Assembly: GCA_950022655.1 (NCBI GenBank)
Contig: OX465587.1
Coordinates: 32,429,716 to 32,493,715, forward strand
DNA length: 64,000 nucleotides
Origin: Alentia gelatinosa
Taxonomy: Eukaryota > Annelida > Polychaeta > Phyllodocida > Polynoidae
Reading direction: 5' to 3'
This document shows, one piece after another, positions 42,061-51,715 of the stretch; position 1 is the first letter of the stretch, and the number at the start of each line of letters is the position of its first letter. The notes beneath the pieces were generated by a model, which did not search any database, was not told the origin of the DNA, and saw only the letters and a program-made list of their open reading frames with translations. The position numbers and the translations under genes are program-made.

Positions 42061-42715
42061 TTGGCAACCAACCTCTGTCTACACTGAGCTACGATATAGG
42101 GGTTGGTCGGGTTAAATCCCATTCGGGATCACTCAGGGTGCGCCTCTAACCAAGTCCTTTGCTCTATGTATTCTAAAAAAACAAACATACTTGATATGAA
42201 ATATTCATAGCTAACAAATCGAGAAAGACACCAAGATTTATGTTCACCGTATATAGGAAAGGTAATATGAAAATGAAAAATTTACTTCGAGGTTATGACT
42301 CAAGAGGAAACCAACAAGTTTTGGTTAAAGTCGTCGTTCTCCACGAGTTTGATGCTGTGTGATATGAACGAGGCGACAGCCGAGTGAATATCATGTAGCT
42401 TTCAAACGAGTTGGAGAATAACTTCTTTTACCAAAACGAGTTGCTTTCTGTATTTATCTCACCCCTGTACACACTAAAGGAATGGACAACACACAGGATA
42501 TAAACCATGGAGAACGGACTGCAATACTTGTAGGGGCATGGAGAAAGAGTTCCCAATGTTAAGCCTATGGGACAAAAATACCAGGGGTGAGATAAATACA
42601 CACTCTCCAAGCAGTACAAAAGATCTGGTAGGAAAATAACAAACAGGTCCCGCTACTAGGTCAAGGCAGTCGCTTATTTAACCCGACCCGAGCTAACGTA
42701 GTATAGCTCTGGATG
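42061..42715 (+). repeat. Repeat M, copy M1, interrupted by element C5
   Basis: TTGGCAACCAACCTCTGTCT, GGTTGGTCGGGTTAAATCCC and CGGGATCACTC lie left of the insertion. CACACTCTCCAAGCAGTACA, AAGATCTGGTAGG, TTTAACCCGACCCGAGCTAA and GTATAGCTCTGG lie right of it. M2 at 51265-51655 is the uninterrupted copy. The nature of M is unknown; it has no coding frame. Confidence 0.85.
42302..42597 (-). mobile_element. Double-hairpin element, family C, copy C5; boundaries set by an empty site
   Basis: Left end AGAGGAAACCAACAAGTTTT, right end ACCAGGGGTGAGATAAAT. The hairpin apex is GAACGAGGCGACAGCCGAGT. The junction is TTGCTTTCTGTATTTATCTC and the module starts CACCCCTGTACACACTAAAG. M2 reads GATAATGACTAGACACACTC straight through, so the ~296 bp between GACTCA and ACACACTC are the inserted unit. 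The termini are not inverted repeats of each other. Confidence 0.82.
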
Positions 42716-43063
42716 CCAGTGCACAGTCTCTACATGTTACCGGACGATGTCAATCACAGTCACACAAAAGCTCGCTTAGATACGCCCAGTGTACATTCAC
42801 CTGTGGTACCCCGCCGGACGCACAGGGGCCCAGCATCGCTGCTGAATGCACCATTTTGGATCCATTACAACCAATTAGACAGTTCTCACTGCGCATCTCA
42901 AAGTCGATCAGCAAATCAATCCCCGCGCCAGCCACCTGCCGGCAGGCGGCCGAATTAACCCTTTGAAGTCACGTGATCAATAACGGTTTGCGCGCGCAGC
43001 AATTAGCGTCTGATGCGCTATGAATGCCGGGAATGCGAGTGGGAGGGGGGAGGTGTGTGTGTG
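42716..43063. other. No gene seen; GC-rich
   Basis: A GTCACGTGATCA E-box at 42968 and TTTGCGCGCGCAGC near 42987. CpG-richer than its surroundings, but no first exon is evident. Confidence 0.35.
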
Positions 43064-43080
43064 TCGGGGGGGGGGGGGGT
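43064..43080 (+). repeat. Poly-G run
   Basis: About 14 G following GTGTGTGTGTC. It adjoins family L, six bases of which may be missing here. Confidence 0.9.
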
Positions 43081-43121
43081 ACCCGTACACCACGCATTGC
43101 ACGGGGTGTGGTGTACCAGAA

Positions 43122-43497
43122 GGGACCTGTTTCAGTAGTTTTGTGACATTCGGCCTAGACAGACATCAACAGCGGCACCTACAGTGCAAGCAACAGCGGA
43201 AAATCTTTTGTCGGGTTTCAAAAGGCATGTCACAGTTGATGTCAAATATCAGCGGATTGGAGCAGCCAATTTTCTTCATTTTTGGAATGTTAATAGGGCA
43301 TATGTATCCCTTACTCGTGTTTACGTTTCATCGCTTAATTCAAACAGGTAGTGAGTGGAATTGTCTAATACTTTTGAAACCGGACACACCATGTTTGGGG
43401 ACTGTCTTGTCCTAAGTGCCGCAACTTGTGTTGATCTGTCCGTATGGTGTCACAGACTCCACATAGACATGTCACGAAACTACTGAAACAGGTCTCT
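43122..43497. mobile_element. Family L MITE, copy L1
   Basis: GGGACCTGTTTCAGTAGTTT..GTGACATTCGGCC at the left and GTCACGAAACTACTGAAACA..GGTCTC at the right, 376 bp. The interior has CTAGACAGACATCAACAGCG and GTGCAAGCAACAGCGGAAAA, as in L2. Confidence 0.82.
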
Positions 43498-43599
43498 GTT
43501 CTGTCAAGGGGTTTGGGTTCACCCACAGTACAATTGACGCTGATCCTGAAAGTTGACACAAGGGGGTGGGGGGGGTGCATGTAACTCCATACAAGTCAA

Positions 43600-43957
43600 C
43601 AATGCTGGAAGGAGTGTAAGAGCAAAGGGCAATAGCAGCCTAAAGTAGAGTATCGGTCGGGGTAATATAGTAAGGCAATGAAAGGGTAACGGTAGGCTAC
43701 TGGTAAAGCCATTGGTGGGGGCAATAGTAGGTGGCACTATAAAGGCAATGGCAGAGGCAATGATAGGGAAGTGTGAAGGGTGCCAGTAAGTAAAATGCTA
43801 GGGAATTGTAATGGGCCATGTTAGGACAATGGTAGTGTCAATGGTGAGGCTAATAGTGTGGTACTGTAAGGGATAATGGCAGAGGGCAGTAACAGTAAGG
43901 GGGGCCATAGTAGGGTGATTAAAAGACTGTTCGGAGCCCCCCCCCCCCCCCCCCCCC
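43600..43957. repeat. Degenerate GGCAATGGTAG-type repeat ending in poly-C
   Basis: Words such as GGCAATGATAGGG, GGCAATGGCAGAGG and ACAATGGTAGTGTC recur at irregular 15-25-bp spacing. A run of about 20 C ends the interval (43937-43957). Confidence 0.65.
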
Positions 43958-43974
43958 GCCTCATTAAATCTCAG

Positions 43975-44020
43975 TCGTTGAATAATCTAGGTTCGCACAT
44001 GAAGACCCTTTTCTGTACAG
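43975..44020. mobile_element. Family A MITE, left end only
   Basis: CGTTGAATAATCTAGGTTCG, then CACATGAAGACCCTTTTCTG and TACAG. The element is cut after the terminal repeat. Confidence 0.6.
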
Positions 44021-44471
44021 TTAAAATGGTAAAACATTGGAAGGCAGTTGAATTTCGTAAGAACAAAGAGCCAGAATACTATAAGTTTTGTCCCCCGACC
44101 ACCTAGTGACTGCTTTATGAATTAACAATGGCTCCCCTATACGTGTTGTTAACCCCAGGAAGCTGCACCATTATAACTGTACACATCATGACACAAAAAC
44201 AAACCAGTGGCATTCTGGCGTGTTTGTAAAACGGAGGTGTTCGTGTTGAGCACACACTGAGTAGAGTCAGGGCCGGGCGAGAAAACACGAGAAAACACGA
44301 GAATCTGACGTCATCTGGGAACGCATCGTCGGCGTTTCCGGTAAAGACAGACCCACTTCCGCCTAAAGGAGAGCACGTCATTTCCTGATTAGCATCCGTT
44401 AGGGAGCGCCACCTCTGACACGTTCTCATTCGTAGTGGACCCATTCTGAACCCCATTAGTCGCTATTATCT
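44021..44471. other. No gene seen; CRE, ETS-like and one CTCF-like word
   Basis: CTGACGTCATCTGG near 44306 holds a full CRE (TGACGTCA). TTTCCGG and ACTTCCGCC nearby are ETS-like, and GGAGCGCCACCTCTGAC near 44403 is CTCF-like on the minus strand. Together they hint at a regulatory element. The 113-codon minus-strand frame over it has no recognised domain. Confidence 0.3.
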
Positions 44472-44775
44472 TTGTATACAAAGACCTCAATCAAAATGTA
44501 TGGGACCCAGTAAACCACGACCCATTATATAGAACCTGTCAGATACCATAAATGTGGTATACGGACTCAAACCTGTAGTATGCGGCCTCGAGGCCAAGGT
44601 ATACGGGGAAACAGTCCCTTAGTGCTATAGAGCAAAGAAATAGGCCCTACTATTATACCCTTTAGTATGGTAATTACTGGGTTTAATTCATTCGAAAAAA
44701 TGGATGATACATGCAACAAACGATGGTTATTTGGACAGGCGGCTCTGTAAACCACTCGAGGTTGACGTCTGAACT
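44472..44775 (-). mobile_element. Family P element, copy P3
   Basis: The reverse complement aligns with 63560-63870. ACAGGCGGCTCTGTAAACCA and CTCGAGGTTGACG are the hairpin side; AATGTATGGGACCCAGTAAA and CCACGA are the distal end. The apical part of the hairpin is missing. Confidence 0.7.
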
Positions 44776-45002
44776 TCATTAGTCTTTATTGTGACTCTTA
44801 TTCAAGTTAGTGGCCAGCATGATTTTTTTTATTAAATACCCATGTCGTATATATTGTCTGTACGCACTCTTTCGCTATACCACGTTAAAATACCATACGG
44901 AACTATGCTCCGTACGGCAAAATACGGAACACTGTCCCATACACGTTGTCTAAAATATTAGTTGTTAAGCCAAAACGAATTAAAAAATGATTTTTTCTAA
45001 AT
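44776..45002. other. No gene seen
   Basis: AT-rich. CCATACGGAACTATGCTCCG and TACGG near 44891 form a small palindrome. Confidence 0.4.
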
Positions 45003-45170
45003 TTCGGGTATATAGCAAATATAAAAGGACATATCATGCTTGTACAAGCCACAAAACTAGATAATAGTTTACAATTTGTACGGAACTCGGCGAAAACACC
45101 TCGTTCCGTACGAACCGTAAATTAATATCTCGTTTTGTAGCTTGTACAGCATAGTCAGGTCGTTCTAAAT
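45003..45170. mobile_element. Long hairpin element, family N, copy N2
   Basis: GGGTATATAGCAAATATAAA, then CATGCTTGTACAAGCCACAA pairs with TTTTGTAGCTTGTACAGCAT. An inner stem TTTACAATTTGTACGGAAC pairs with GTTCCGTACGAACCGTAAA. The apex CTCGGCGAAAACACCTCG is the same kind as in families B and C. Confidence 0.75.
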
Positions 45171-45530
45171 AAGACTACATCCCTTTCCCAAGGAGCACCA
45201 CAGACCGACTTTTGTACAGCATGAAAATAATCGGTTGAATTTTAGTCGGCAGGTGGAAACTCGCATCGATGGCAGAACAAGTTTGCTACAGACATTTCAT
45301 ACGGCTGATATGATTGGACGTCCCTCGACTTTGCTTTGTGCACCGGAATCTAATATAGAGCAGATTGAGTTGGAAGTACTGCTTGTAGTGAAGCCTCACA
45401 ATCTCACGGCGAGAAGGAAGCCCACTAACACAGTCTCAACTTACTGACGTGCACTTCTACTTCCCGCCTTTCTCACTGGTCTGTCTATTGGATTATTTCT
45501 ACGTTGTAACATAGTGTCGTTGCTAGAGGC
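45171..45530. other. No gene seen
   Basis: Unique-looking sequence between hairpin N2 and the 33-bp array. Confidence 0.4.
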
Positions 45531-46228
45531 ATACATTTAGCACCGTTAGCGATCTGGTGACGCAGGAAGGTAGCACAGTTGGCGGTCTGGTGATGCAGGA
45601 TAGTAGCACCGTTAGTGATCTGGTGATGCAGGAAGGTAGCACCATTAGTGATTTGGTGATGTAGGATGGTAGCACCGTTAGTGATCTGGTGATGCAGGAT
45701 GGTAGCACCGTTAGTGATCTGGTGATGCAGGAAGGTAGCACTATTAGTGATTTGGTGATGTAGGAAGGTAGCACCATTAGTGATCTGGTGATGCAGGAAG
45801 GTAGCACCATTAGTGATTTGGTGATGCAGGATGGTAGCACCGTTAGTGATCTGCTGATGCAGGAAGGTAGCACTGTTAGTGATCTGGTGATGCAGGAAGG
45901 TAGCACTGTTAGCGATCTGGTGATGCAGGAAGGTAGCACCGTTAGTGATCTGCTTATGCAGGAAGGTAGCACCGTTAGCGATCTGGTGATGCCGGAAGGT
46001 AACACCGTTTACGATCTGCTCATGCAGGAAGGTAACACCGTTTACGATCTGCTGATGCAGGAAGGTAACACCGTTTACGATCTGCTCATGCAGGAAGGTA
46101 ACACCATTAGCGATCCGGTGATGCAAGAAGGTAGCACCATTAGTGACTGGTGATGCAGGAAGGTAGCACCATTAGCGATCCGGTGATGCAGGAAGGTTGC
46201 ACCGTTAGTGATCTGGTGACGTATTATG
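45531..46228 (-). repeat. 33-bp minisatellite array, inverted relative to 3.3 kb
   Basis: About 21 units of GGTAGCACCGTTAGTGATCT + GGTGATGCAGGAA, the reverse complement of the 3.29-4.14 kb unit. A sub-block near 45995-46110 has the variant AACACCGTTTACGATCTGCT. Frames of 121-213 codons are period artefacts. Confidence 0.93.
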
Positions 46229-46916
46229 ATGGTAGAAACGGTTGCCATCCCGTCGCTGATTACAGAGCTGCCTACAGTGATAGCCTTAGACTGAAAAGAC
46301 CTGACTGAAAAGATTGACTATTTGTGATTAATTGCGAGTAGATTTATGATGTTTTCTGACTACCGCTATATCACAACTGCCCAGACCAGAGCATCTAGCA
46401 TCTATTGTAATTCAGTAAATGTTCACCTGAATTAGTACACAGAGTACCAAACATTCAGAGAAAAGATAGTATAACACAGATCTATTTCCTACAGTATGCG
46501 TGATGCGTGGCTGAAGGTGGGGGGTGTTCTATAATCAGCTAATTAGAGCGTGCTTGCACCCACTATATACATCGCCTAGAGGTTAGGGTGGTCCCATATA
46601 GACTTTCAGGGTACTGCTCACAAACTATCCCTTCAATATCTGTCTGCTGTTCACTGTAATATTGGGAACAGAGCAGGGAGCCAGTGTCATAGTCTCTTAG
46701 AGGCATGCCCAGCTGACCATGACCAATCAATTAAGACCGAAACATCTCTTTGACCTACTGGAGCTTGAGGTGTTTGGATCCTAGATGGGCAGTTGCAGAA
46801 ATGGCAAGTTGACTAGGTGAAAGTGGGTTACAGAAAACTATTCATGGACTGTATCTAACTCAAACCTTTTAATTGTTATTCATTCATCTATGATGAACGT
46901 ACTATTTGCTCCTAGT
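46229..46916. other. No gene seen
   Basis: Unique-looking sequence of average composition. Confidence 0.4.
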
Positions 46917-47226
46917 TAAGCCTGATGCCCATCTACCGATTCAGGGTTGAGCGATTAGTTTGCAAATCATATAGGAGTCAGTGAACTTGTCGCAGGCAAA
47001 TTACGTAACTCTTCGCTCGATCTGCGGACATTGAGGAGATGGGGGGCTGGTTATTAGTCCTAAGCAAATCGGTCTACTAATCGGTGGCTCACCCTTGCCT
47101 AGCTGTCCTACATTTACCAACTACGGCCGACTCCGTTAGGATGCCTTGGCTGAGGCAAATTACCCTCCGTTTGTCGCCGACAAACGTACATAAATGTTCC
47201 GAAATCGGTAGATGGGCATTGGGCTT
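46917..47226. mobile_element. Family D MITE, copy D5
   Basis: 310 bp with TTA on each side (GTTA-AGCCTGATGCCCATC ... ATGGGCATTGGGCT-TTAG). Collinear with D3. Confidence 0.85.
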
Positions 47227-47927
47227 TAGAGGTTAGGTCTCGGCTGAAGACACACCATGCCTTGCTACTTCACACTTCATACAATAGATGAACGGTGCTA
47301 AGATCCAGGGCAGCGCGTGAATCATACGGCGGAGAAAGAGTCGGGTTTTATAATCATTTCACCTTCTCAAAGACGATCAAAGACAAAAGACGGTGACGAG
47401 TTCCGACCGGAAATCGTCTTGTCTCACGGCCACGAGGGGGAGTGTAGTGGGGGCACCCATGTGGGGGTGATACAGAATGCGTATTACCCGGGCCGCTAAA
47501 CAATGCTTATTGAACTTCAATGAAATGAACTTCAATTGAAAAACATTATTTATACACGATGAGTTGTATTGTAGCATGAATATGTAGAATGACCTTGATG
47601 AAGATACTTCGAATAGTAGTAGTAATTATATAGGAGAACCTGACATTGCTGCACCTGCTGCAAAACGAGATGGGGATTTGATCTTTTTTTCTTTTACCAA
47701 GCCTTGTCGGAGTGAAAGTTTACTCATTACCGAAAATGAAAGTCTACAAACTGCCGATGTTTCCACGTGTTCGGTATAACAGTGTACTGCACAGGCTGCA
47801 GTACATAATCTATACGGTATCGGTACCAGCAATACATATTTACTAGATCTACACCGCTATATAATAAAGGATAGTATAAACACATAATTATAACATGTTT
47901 CCAATCAATCCTTGCCATGTTGTATAT
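47227..47927. other. No gene seen
   Basis: A + strand frame of 60 codons at 47317-47499 (MNHTAEKESGFIIISPSQRR...) stands in a GC-richer patch with CACGAGGGGGAGTGTAGTG. I do not recognise it and give it no weight as a gene. Confidence 0.35.
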
Positions 47928-48335
47928 ACGTTTATCCTACCCCTAATAAAAAGCCGACATAGACTTGACATAGGCAATTTTATGTGGCATGCTGTGACAT
48001 AAAGTGTTTTTTATGCCACTAGAGTAATAAAAAATATTGACCAATCAGAGACCAGGATGTCAGCTACTACGAGAAACGTTCCAGTTGTACTGAAAATGCC
48101 CATTCAGATGTTGCTAGCATGATACAGAATAATCGAAAAATAGAACTCACACCTGAAGCGTAGAGACGGGGTAGGATAAATACAGAACCGAACTCGAGTT
48201 AGCCTGATTAGTTTACAAGCCACTCCGGTCAGGTCTGCTACTAACTATACTCAGCTATCGCCTCGTGTAGTGATACACAACCTGTCCGTCGTGGCATAAA
48301 AACTAATCAGGCTAACTCTCGTTCAGTTCTATTTA
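47928..48335 (+). mobile_element. Double-hairpin element, family B, copy B5
   Basis: TTTATCCTACCCCTAATAAA opens and AGACGGGGTAGGATAAATAC (48163-48182) closes the module. The hairpin has GAACTCGAGTTAGCCTGATT / AATCAGGCTAACTCTCGTTC, apex CTCAGCTATCGCCTCGTG at 48250-48267. An ATTGACCAATCAGAGACC word sits in the module. Confidence 0.78.
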
Positions 48336-48408
48336 ATACTGAGATGGTTATGGTTGAAAAGTGGACTATGTACCATCTCAACAGAGGATGTCTGCAAAAC
48401 CCTGCTCC

Positions 48409-48697
48409 TTTATCTCACCCTGGAATAAATGTCCATAAGCTTTACATTGGGAACTCTTTCTTTATGCCCCTCCAAGTATTGCAGTCCGTTCTCCATGGTT
48501 TATATCCTGTGTGTTGTCCATTCCTTTAGTGTGTACAGGGGTGAGATAAATACAGAATGCAACTCGTTTTAGTCAAAGAAGTCATTCTCCTACTCGTTTG
48601 AATGCTTTGTGAAACTCACTAGGCTGTCGCCTCGTTCATATCACTCCCATCAAACTTGTGGAGAACAATTGCTTTGACCAAAACTTGTTGCTTTCTT
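48409..48697 (+). mobile_element. Double-hairpin element, family C, copy C6
   Basis: TATCTCACCCTGGAATAAAT to ACAGGGGTGAGATAAATACA (48535-48554), then the hairpin with apex TCACTAGGCTGTCGCCTCGT (48617-48636). The end is CAAAACTTGTTGCTTTCTTC. Confidence 0.8.
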
Positions 48698-48859
48698 CTA
48701 AATTCTCATAGAGGAAACCTATTAAAGTTTAGGGTCAGAGCTCGTTTTGGATGGCATCGAGGGGGGGCAAGATGGCTGCCTCAATAGCACAATAGCTATG
48801 TGTGCTATATATAACCAATGCCTGCGAATAAATGTTTATACAACTGACCTTTTTTACAG

Positions 48860-48932
48860 CAACTTTCAGCACCAGGTGAAGTATTCAAGTGAAAGCATTA
48901 CGTACCTGCAAAGACAGAAGGAGAGAGACAAT
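48860..48932 (+). pseudogene. Exon-like 73-nt segment, copy 2
   Basis: TTTTTTACAG before and GTAAGC after the segment. The frame reads NFQHQVKYSSESITYLQRQK plus ERDN. One nonsynonymous change from copy 1 and none silent that I can see. As the whole block is duplicated with similar identity, this does not show selection. The polarity of the splice signals is the same in both copies. Confidence 0.4.
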
Positions 48933-49010
48933 GTAAGCATTTCTGTATGAACAATAAATATTTTGCTGCATTTATACTATGTTCTCAGCCAAGTTTCAAG
49001 GCACTGTGGA

Positions 49011-49145
49011 CGAAATACAGAAAGCAACTCGTTTTGGTAAAAGAAGTCATTCTCCAACTCATTTGAATGTTATGTGATATCCACTCCGCATCAAACTCGT
49101 GAAGAACGACGACTTTGACCAAAACTTGTTGGTTTCTTCTTTAGT
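49011..49145 (+). mobile_element. Family C hairpin module alone
   Basis: AATACAGAAAGCAACTCGTT, TTGGTAAAAGAAGTCATTCT pair with AACGACGACTTTGACCAAAA. The apical loop is deleted (TGTTATGTGATATCCACTCC). It directly follows SD2. Confidence 0.7.
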
Positions 49146-49287
49146 ATTAATACTTTTCTGCTAAATATAAAGAAAATACTTAGTCTTTATCTTTGGGGGC
49201 TTAGAAAGTGTGTCATCAAGGGCAGTTTCCCAGGCGCGCTGCTTATGGCACGATCCATGTATAATCGCACAGTGATGTTAGTACTAA

Positions 49288-49571
49288 AGAGGAGTTTTGG
49301 TCCAAGTCGTCGTTCTCCACGAGTTTGATGCGGAGTGATATGTACGAGGCGACAGCTGAGTGAATATCACATACTATTCAAACGAGTTGGAGAACAACGA
49401 CTTTGACCAAAACAAGTTGCTCTCTGTATTTACCTCACCTCTGTACACACTAACAAAATGGACGACACACAGGACTTAGACCATGGAGAACGGACTGCAA
49501 TACTCATAGGGGCATGGAGAACGAGTTCCCAATGTTAACCCTATGGGACAAAAATTCCAGGGGTGAGATAA
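49288..49571 (-). mobile_element. Double-hairpin element, family C, copy C7
   Basis: AGGAGTTTTGGTCCAAGTCG ... apex TGTACGAGGCGACAGCTGAG ... GTTGCTCTCTGTATTTACCT (junction) ... GAGTTCCCAATGTTAACCC ... CCAGGGGTGAGATAAA. The first ~10 bases of the left end seem lost. Confidence 0.78.
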
Positions 49572-49617
49572 AACAACCGCTTGTGGTGCATGTCCCTCCC
49601 CTGACCAATCATCTTGA

Positions 49618-49895
49618 CTCCATCGCCCCGCCCCCTAGTGGTAGATAAACCCATCAGCGTCTGTAAGCCGCCCCCTGGCGTCCCTCTCTGTGCACGCTTT
49701 ATGAGCGACCTTTAAATGCCCGCGCTCACTTTCTGATCCCTCTCTGGAGGGAGGACTCGAACGACCCACCGCGCGGCTGAGAGAAGTGCCCCCACTCTAA
49801 GTTAACGCCCTCTAGGGAGCGGGCAGAGCGGCACCAGCCAGGTCTCGCCACCAGGTGGCAGGGCGTGTGAGTGGCGCACTCTGGTGGCGTTAAAT
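49618..49895 (-). promoter_or_regulatory. Cluster of five CTCF-like motifs, mainly - orientation, CpG-rich
   Basis: GCCCCCTAGTGGTAG (49630), GCCGCCCCCTGGCGTC (49667), ACGCCCTCTAGGGAGC (49805) and GCACTCTGGTGGCGTT (49876) fit the core on the minus strand; TCGCCACCAGGTGGCAG (49845) fits on the plus strand. Local GC is high. With the + oriented cluster at 39.6-40.0 kb this forms a convergent pair about 10 kb apart. Confidence 0.5.
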
Positions 49896-49987
49896 CGGCT
49901 GATTATTGCGCTTTTTGGGTCACGTGGTTGTGGAGGGTTTGTGTGACACATGGATGAGTCATGGGTCTGTGAAGCAGCAAGATGATC

Positions 49988-50345
49988 AACCTGTTACACT
50001 CACCCAGCACAGGCGTTCTGTGGGCCTTCCTCCTGTTACACTCACCCAGCACAGGCTTTCTGTGAGCCTTCCTCCTGTTACACTCACCCAGCACAGGCGT
50101 TCTGTGAGCCTTCCTCCTGTTACACTCACCCAGCACAGGCGTTCTGTGAGCCTTCCTCCTGTTACACTCACCCAGCACAGGCTTTCTGTGAGCCTTCCTC
50201 CTGTTACACTCACCCAACATAGCCATTCTCTAAACCTCTCTCCTGTTACACTCACCCAGCACAGGCTTTCTCTAAACCTTTCTCCTGTTACACTCACCCA
50301 GCACAGCCTTTCTCTAAACCTTGCCTACTTTTTCTCCTGTTGACT
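49988..50345 (+). repeat. 42-bp minisatellite, 8-9 copies
   Basis: Unit CCTGTTACACTCACCCAGCA, CAGGCTTTCTGTGAGCCTTC, CT. Later units replace TGTGAGCC by TCTAAACC. 14-residue repeats in both strands are period effects. Unrelated to the 42-bp array at 16 kb. Confidence 0.93.
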
Positions 50346-50949
50346 GTATCAGTCCTACACTCACCCAGCACAGTAGTCCTCTAAACTCTCCCATACCAAT
50401 AAATGTGTATGAACTGCCCCCAATAAAACTGCCACAATGGTCCTTCTTCTAGCTGGGCAGTTCTTTAAAGAAGCCGAATGGGATTCACAAGAGCTAAACG
50501 TGTGAAATGGATATAAATGGGCTTTTAACTCACTTATCAATATCGCTACCTGGGAAGATAATACGTGTAGATATTTATTGCTATTCACATGGAGTGGGAA
50601 GGTATTCTTTAGGGGCATACCCCGTGACTACACCTTTAGAGATGTGACTGTGGATAAAGCAGTGGATTGATGTTTTAACACCTGTGTGTTCACACCTAAC
50701 AGGTGTTTATAAGTGCTACCTGAGACACAGACAATGCATGTTGGAAGCGCCTCCAATTAAGACCCTCCTCCTAGTACCGTTGAACCCCGGTAGAAGTCGC
50801 CTAGAAAGCGTTAACAATCAGCATGTCTGTCCAACGATGTCCCACGAAGCGTTAACAATGAGCATGTCTGTCCAAGGATACCCCACGCTCACCACCCCAG
50901 GAAAGTCAGGCTTTTTACACCAGCACTCAGCCCGTCCCAGAACCCATCA
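50346..50949. other. No gene seen
   Basis: Unique-looking sequence. AGCGTTAACAATCAGCATGT and AGCGTTAACAATGAGCATGT at 50807 and 50848 form a ~40-bp direct repeat. Confidence 0.45.
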
Positions 50950-51220
50950 CGGCGCCTAAAACGCCGCCCGCCATGTCTGCCATCTTTAAGAGCCAGCCGG
51001 AAGTAGTCGCCAGGTCAAAGGTCAGGCCAGTCCCGCAGTAAATCCTCATTTGGCGCTATTCACTGCGCGACTGCCCAGACACCGGCGTCTTGCCCGCACC
51101 GCACTGCCACACAGCGGCCATTTCTGGCGCATGCGTTATAGCGTGCTGGCGGCGCGTTGCATTCTGGGATGACACGCGGCTTAGACTGGCTTTATTCCGG
51201 TAGATGGCGTGGTGAGTCCG
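50950..51220. promoter_or_regulatory. CpG-rich, housekeeping-type promoter candidate
   Basis: GCCGGAAGTAG (ETS, 50996), AGGTCAAAGGTCAGG (nuclear-receptor DR1-like, 51012), TGGCGCATGCGTTA (NRF1-like, 51126), GCATTCTGGGATG (51159) and TAGATGGCGTGG (51201) lie together. ATGGCGTG is followed directly by GTGAGT (51212), so a + strand first exon ending there is possible. A minus-strand transcript starting near GCCATGTCTGCCATC is equally possible. Confidence 0.35.
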
Positions 51221-51264
51221 TTAGATGTCGCTGTGATGTGTATTGATGGCGGTGCGTAGCCTAG

Positions 51265-51655
51265 TTTGGCAACCAACGCCTGTCCACACTGAACTACGAC
51301 ATAGGGATTGGTCGGGTTAAATCCCACACGGGATCACTCGGGGTGCACCTCAAACCAGAATGTTTTGTTCTATGTACGCTCTAAAAGTAGAAATACTGAA
51401 TAGGAAGTATTCATATGTTCACAAATTGATAATTAAGTCTAGCTTTATGGTGGTATCATTCTAAAAAAATACCCATAAAAAAGGAGATAACAAAATAATA
51501 AATTGGTTTCGAGATAATGACTAGACACACTCTCCAAGCAGTACATGAAGATCTGGTAGGAGAGTCACACACTCTTACAGCTAGTTGGTCCAGGTGGCCA
51601 TGTATTTAACCCGACCAGAGCTAACATAGTGTAGCTCTGGTGGCCAGTGTGTGTG
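51265..51655 (+). repeat. Repeat M, copy M2 (uninterrupted)
   Basis: The same landmarks as M1 without the insertion. GATAATGACTAGACACACTC at 51512-51531 is the empty site for C5. A run of about 20 C follows at 51668. Confidence 0.85.
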
Positions 51656-51659
51656 TAGT

Positions 51660-51715
51660 CACAAAGCCCCCCACCCCCCCCCCCCCCCCCCCACCACCAC
51701 CACCCTCCCGCCGCC
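51660..51715 (+). repeat. Poly-C run with (CCA)n tail
   Basis: CCCCCCACC, about 20 C, then CACCACCACCACC. Similar C runs are at 11.8, 40.7, 43.9 and 61.05 kb. Confidence 0.9.

Larger units (their letters stand above)
48405..49010 (+). repeat. Segmental duplication SD2, partner of 37141-37770
   Basis: The order matches SD1: family C element (48409-48697), AGGAAACCTATTAAAGTTTA, a shorter G run (about 7 G at 48763), the CAAGATGGCTGCC word, and the exon-like segment, then TTCTCAGCCAAGTTTCAAGG. Differences are mostly substitutions plus the G-run length. Confidence 0.85.

Noticed and set aside
45485..46126. 213-codon minus-strand and 160-codon second-frame open reading
   Set aside because: 33-bp minisatellite; three overlapping frames are open at once, as expected from a stop-poor unit with a period of three.
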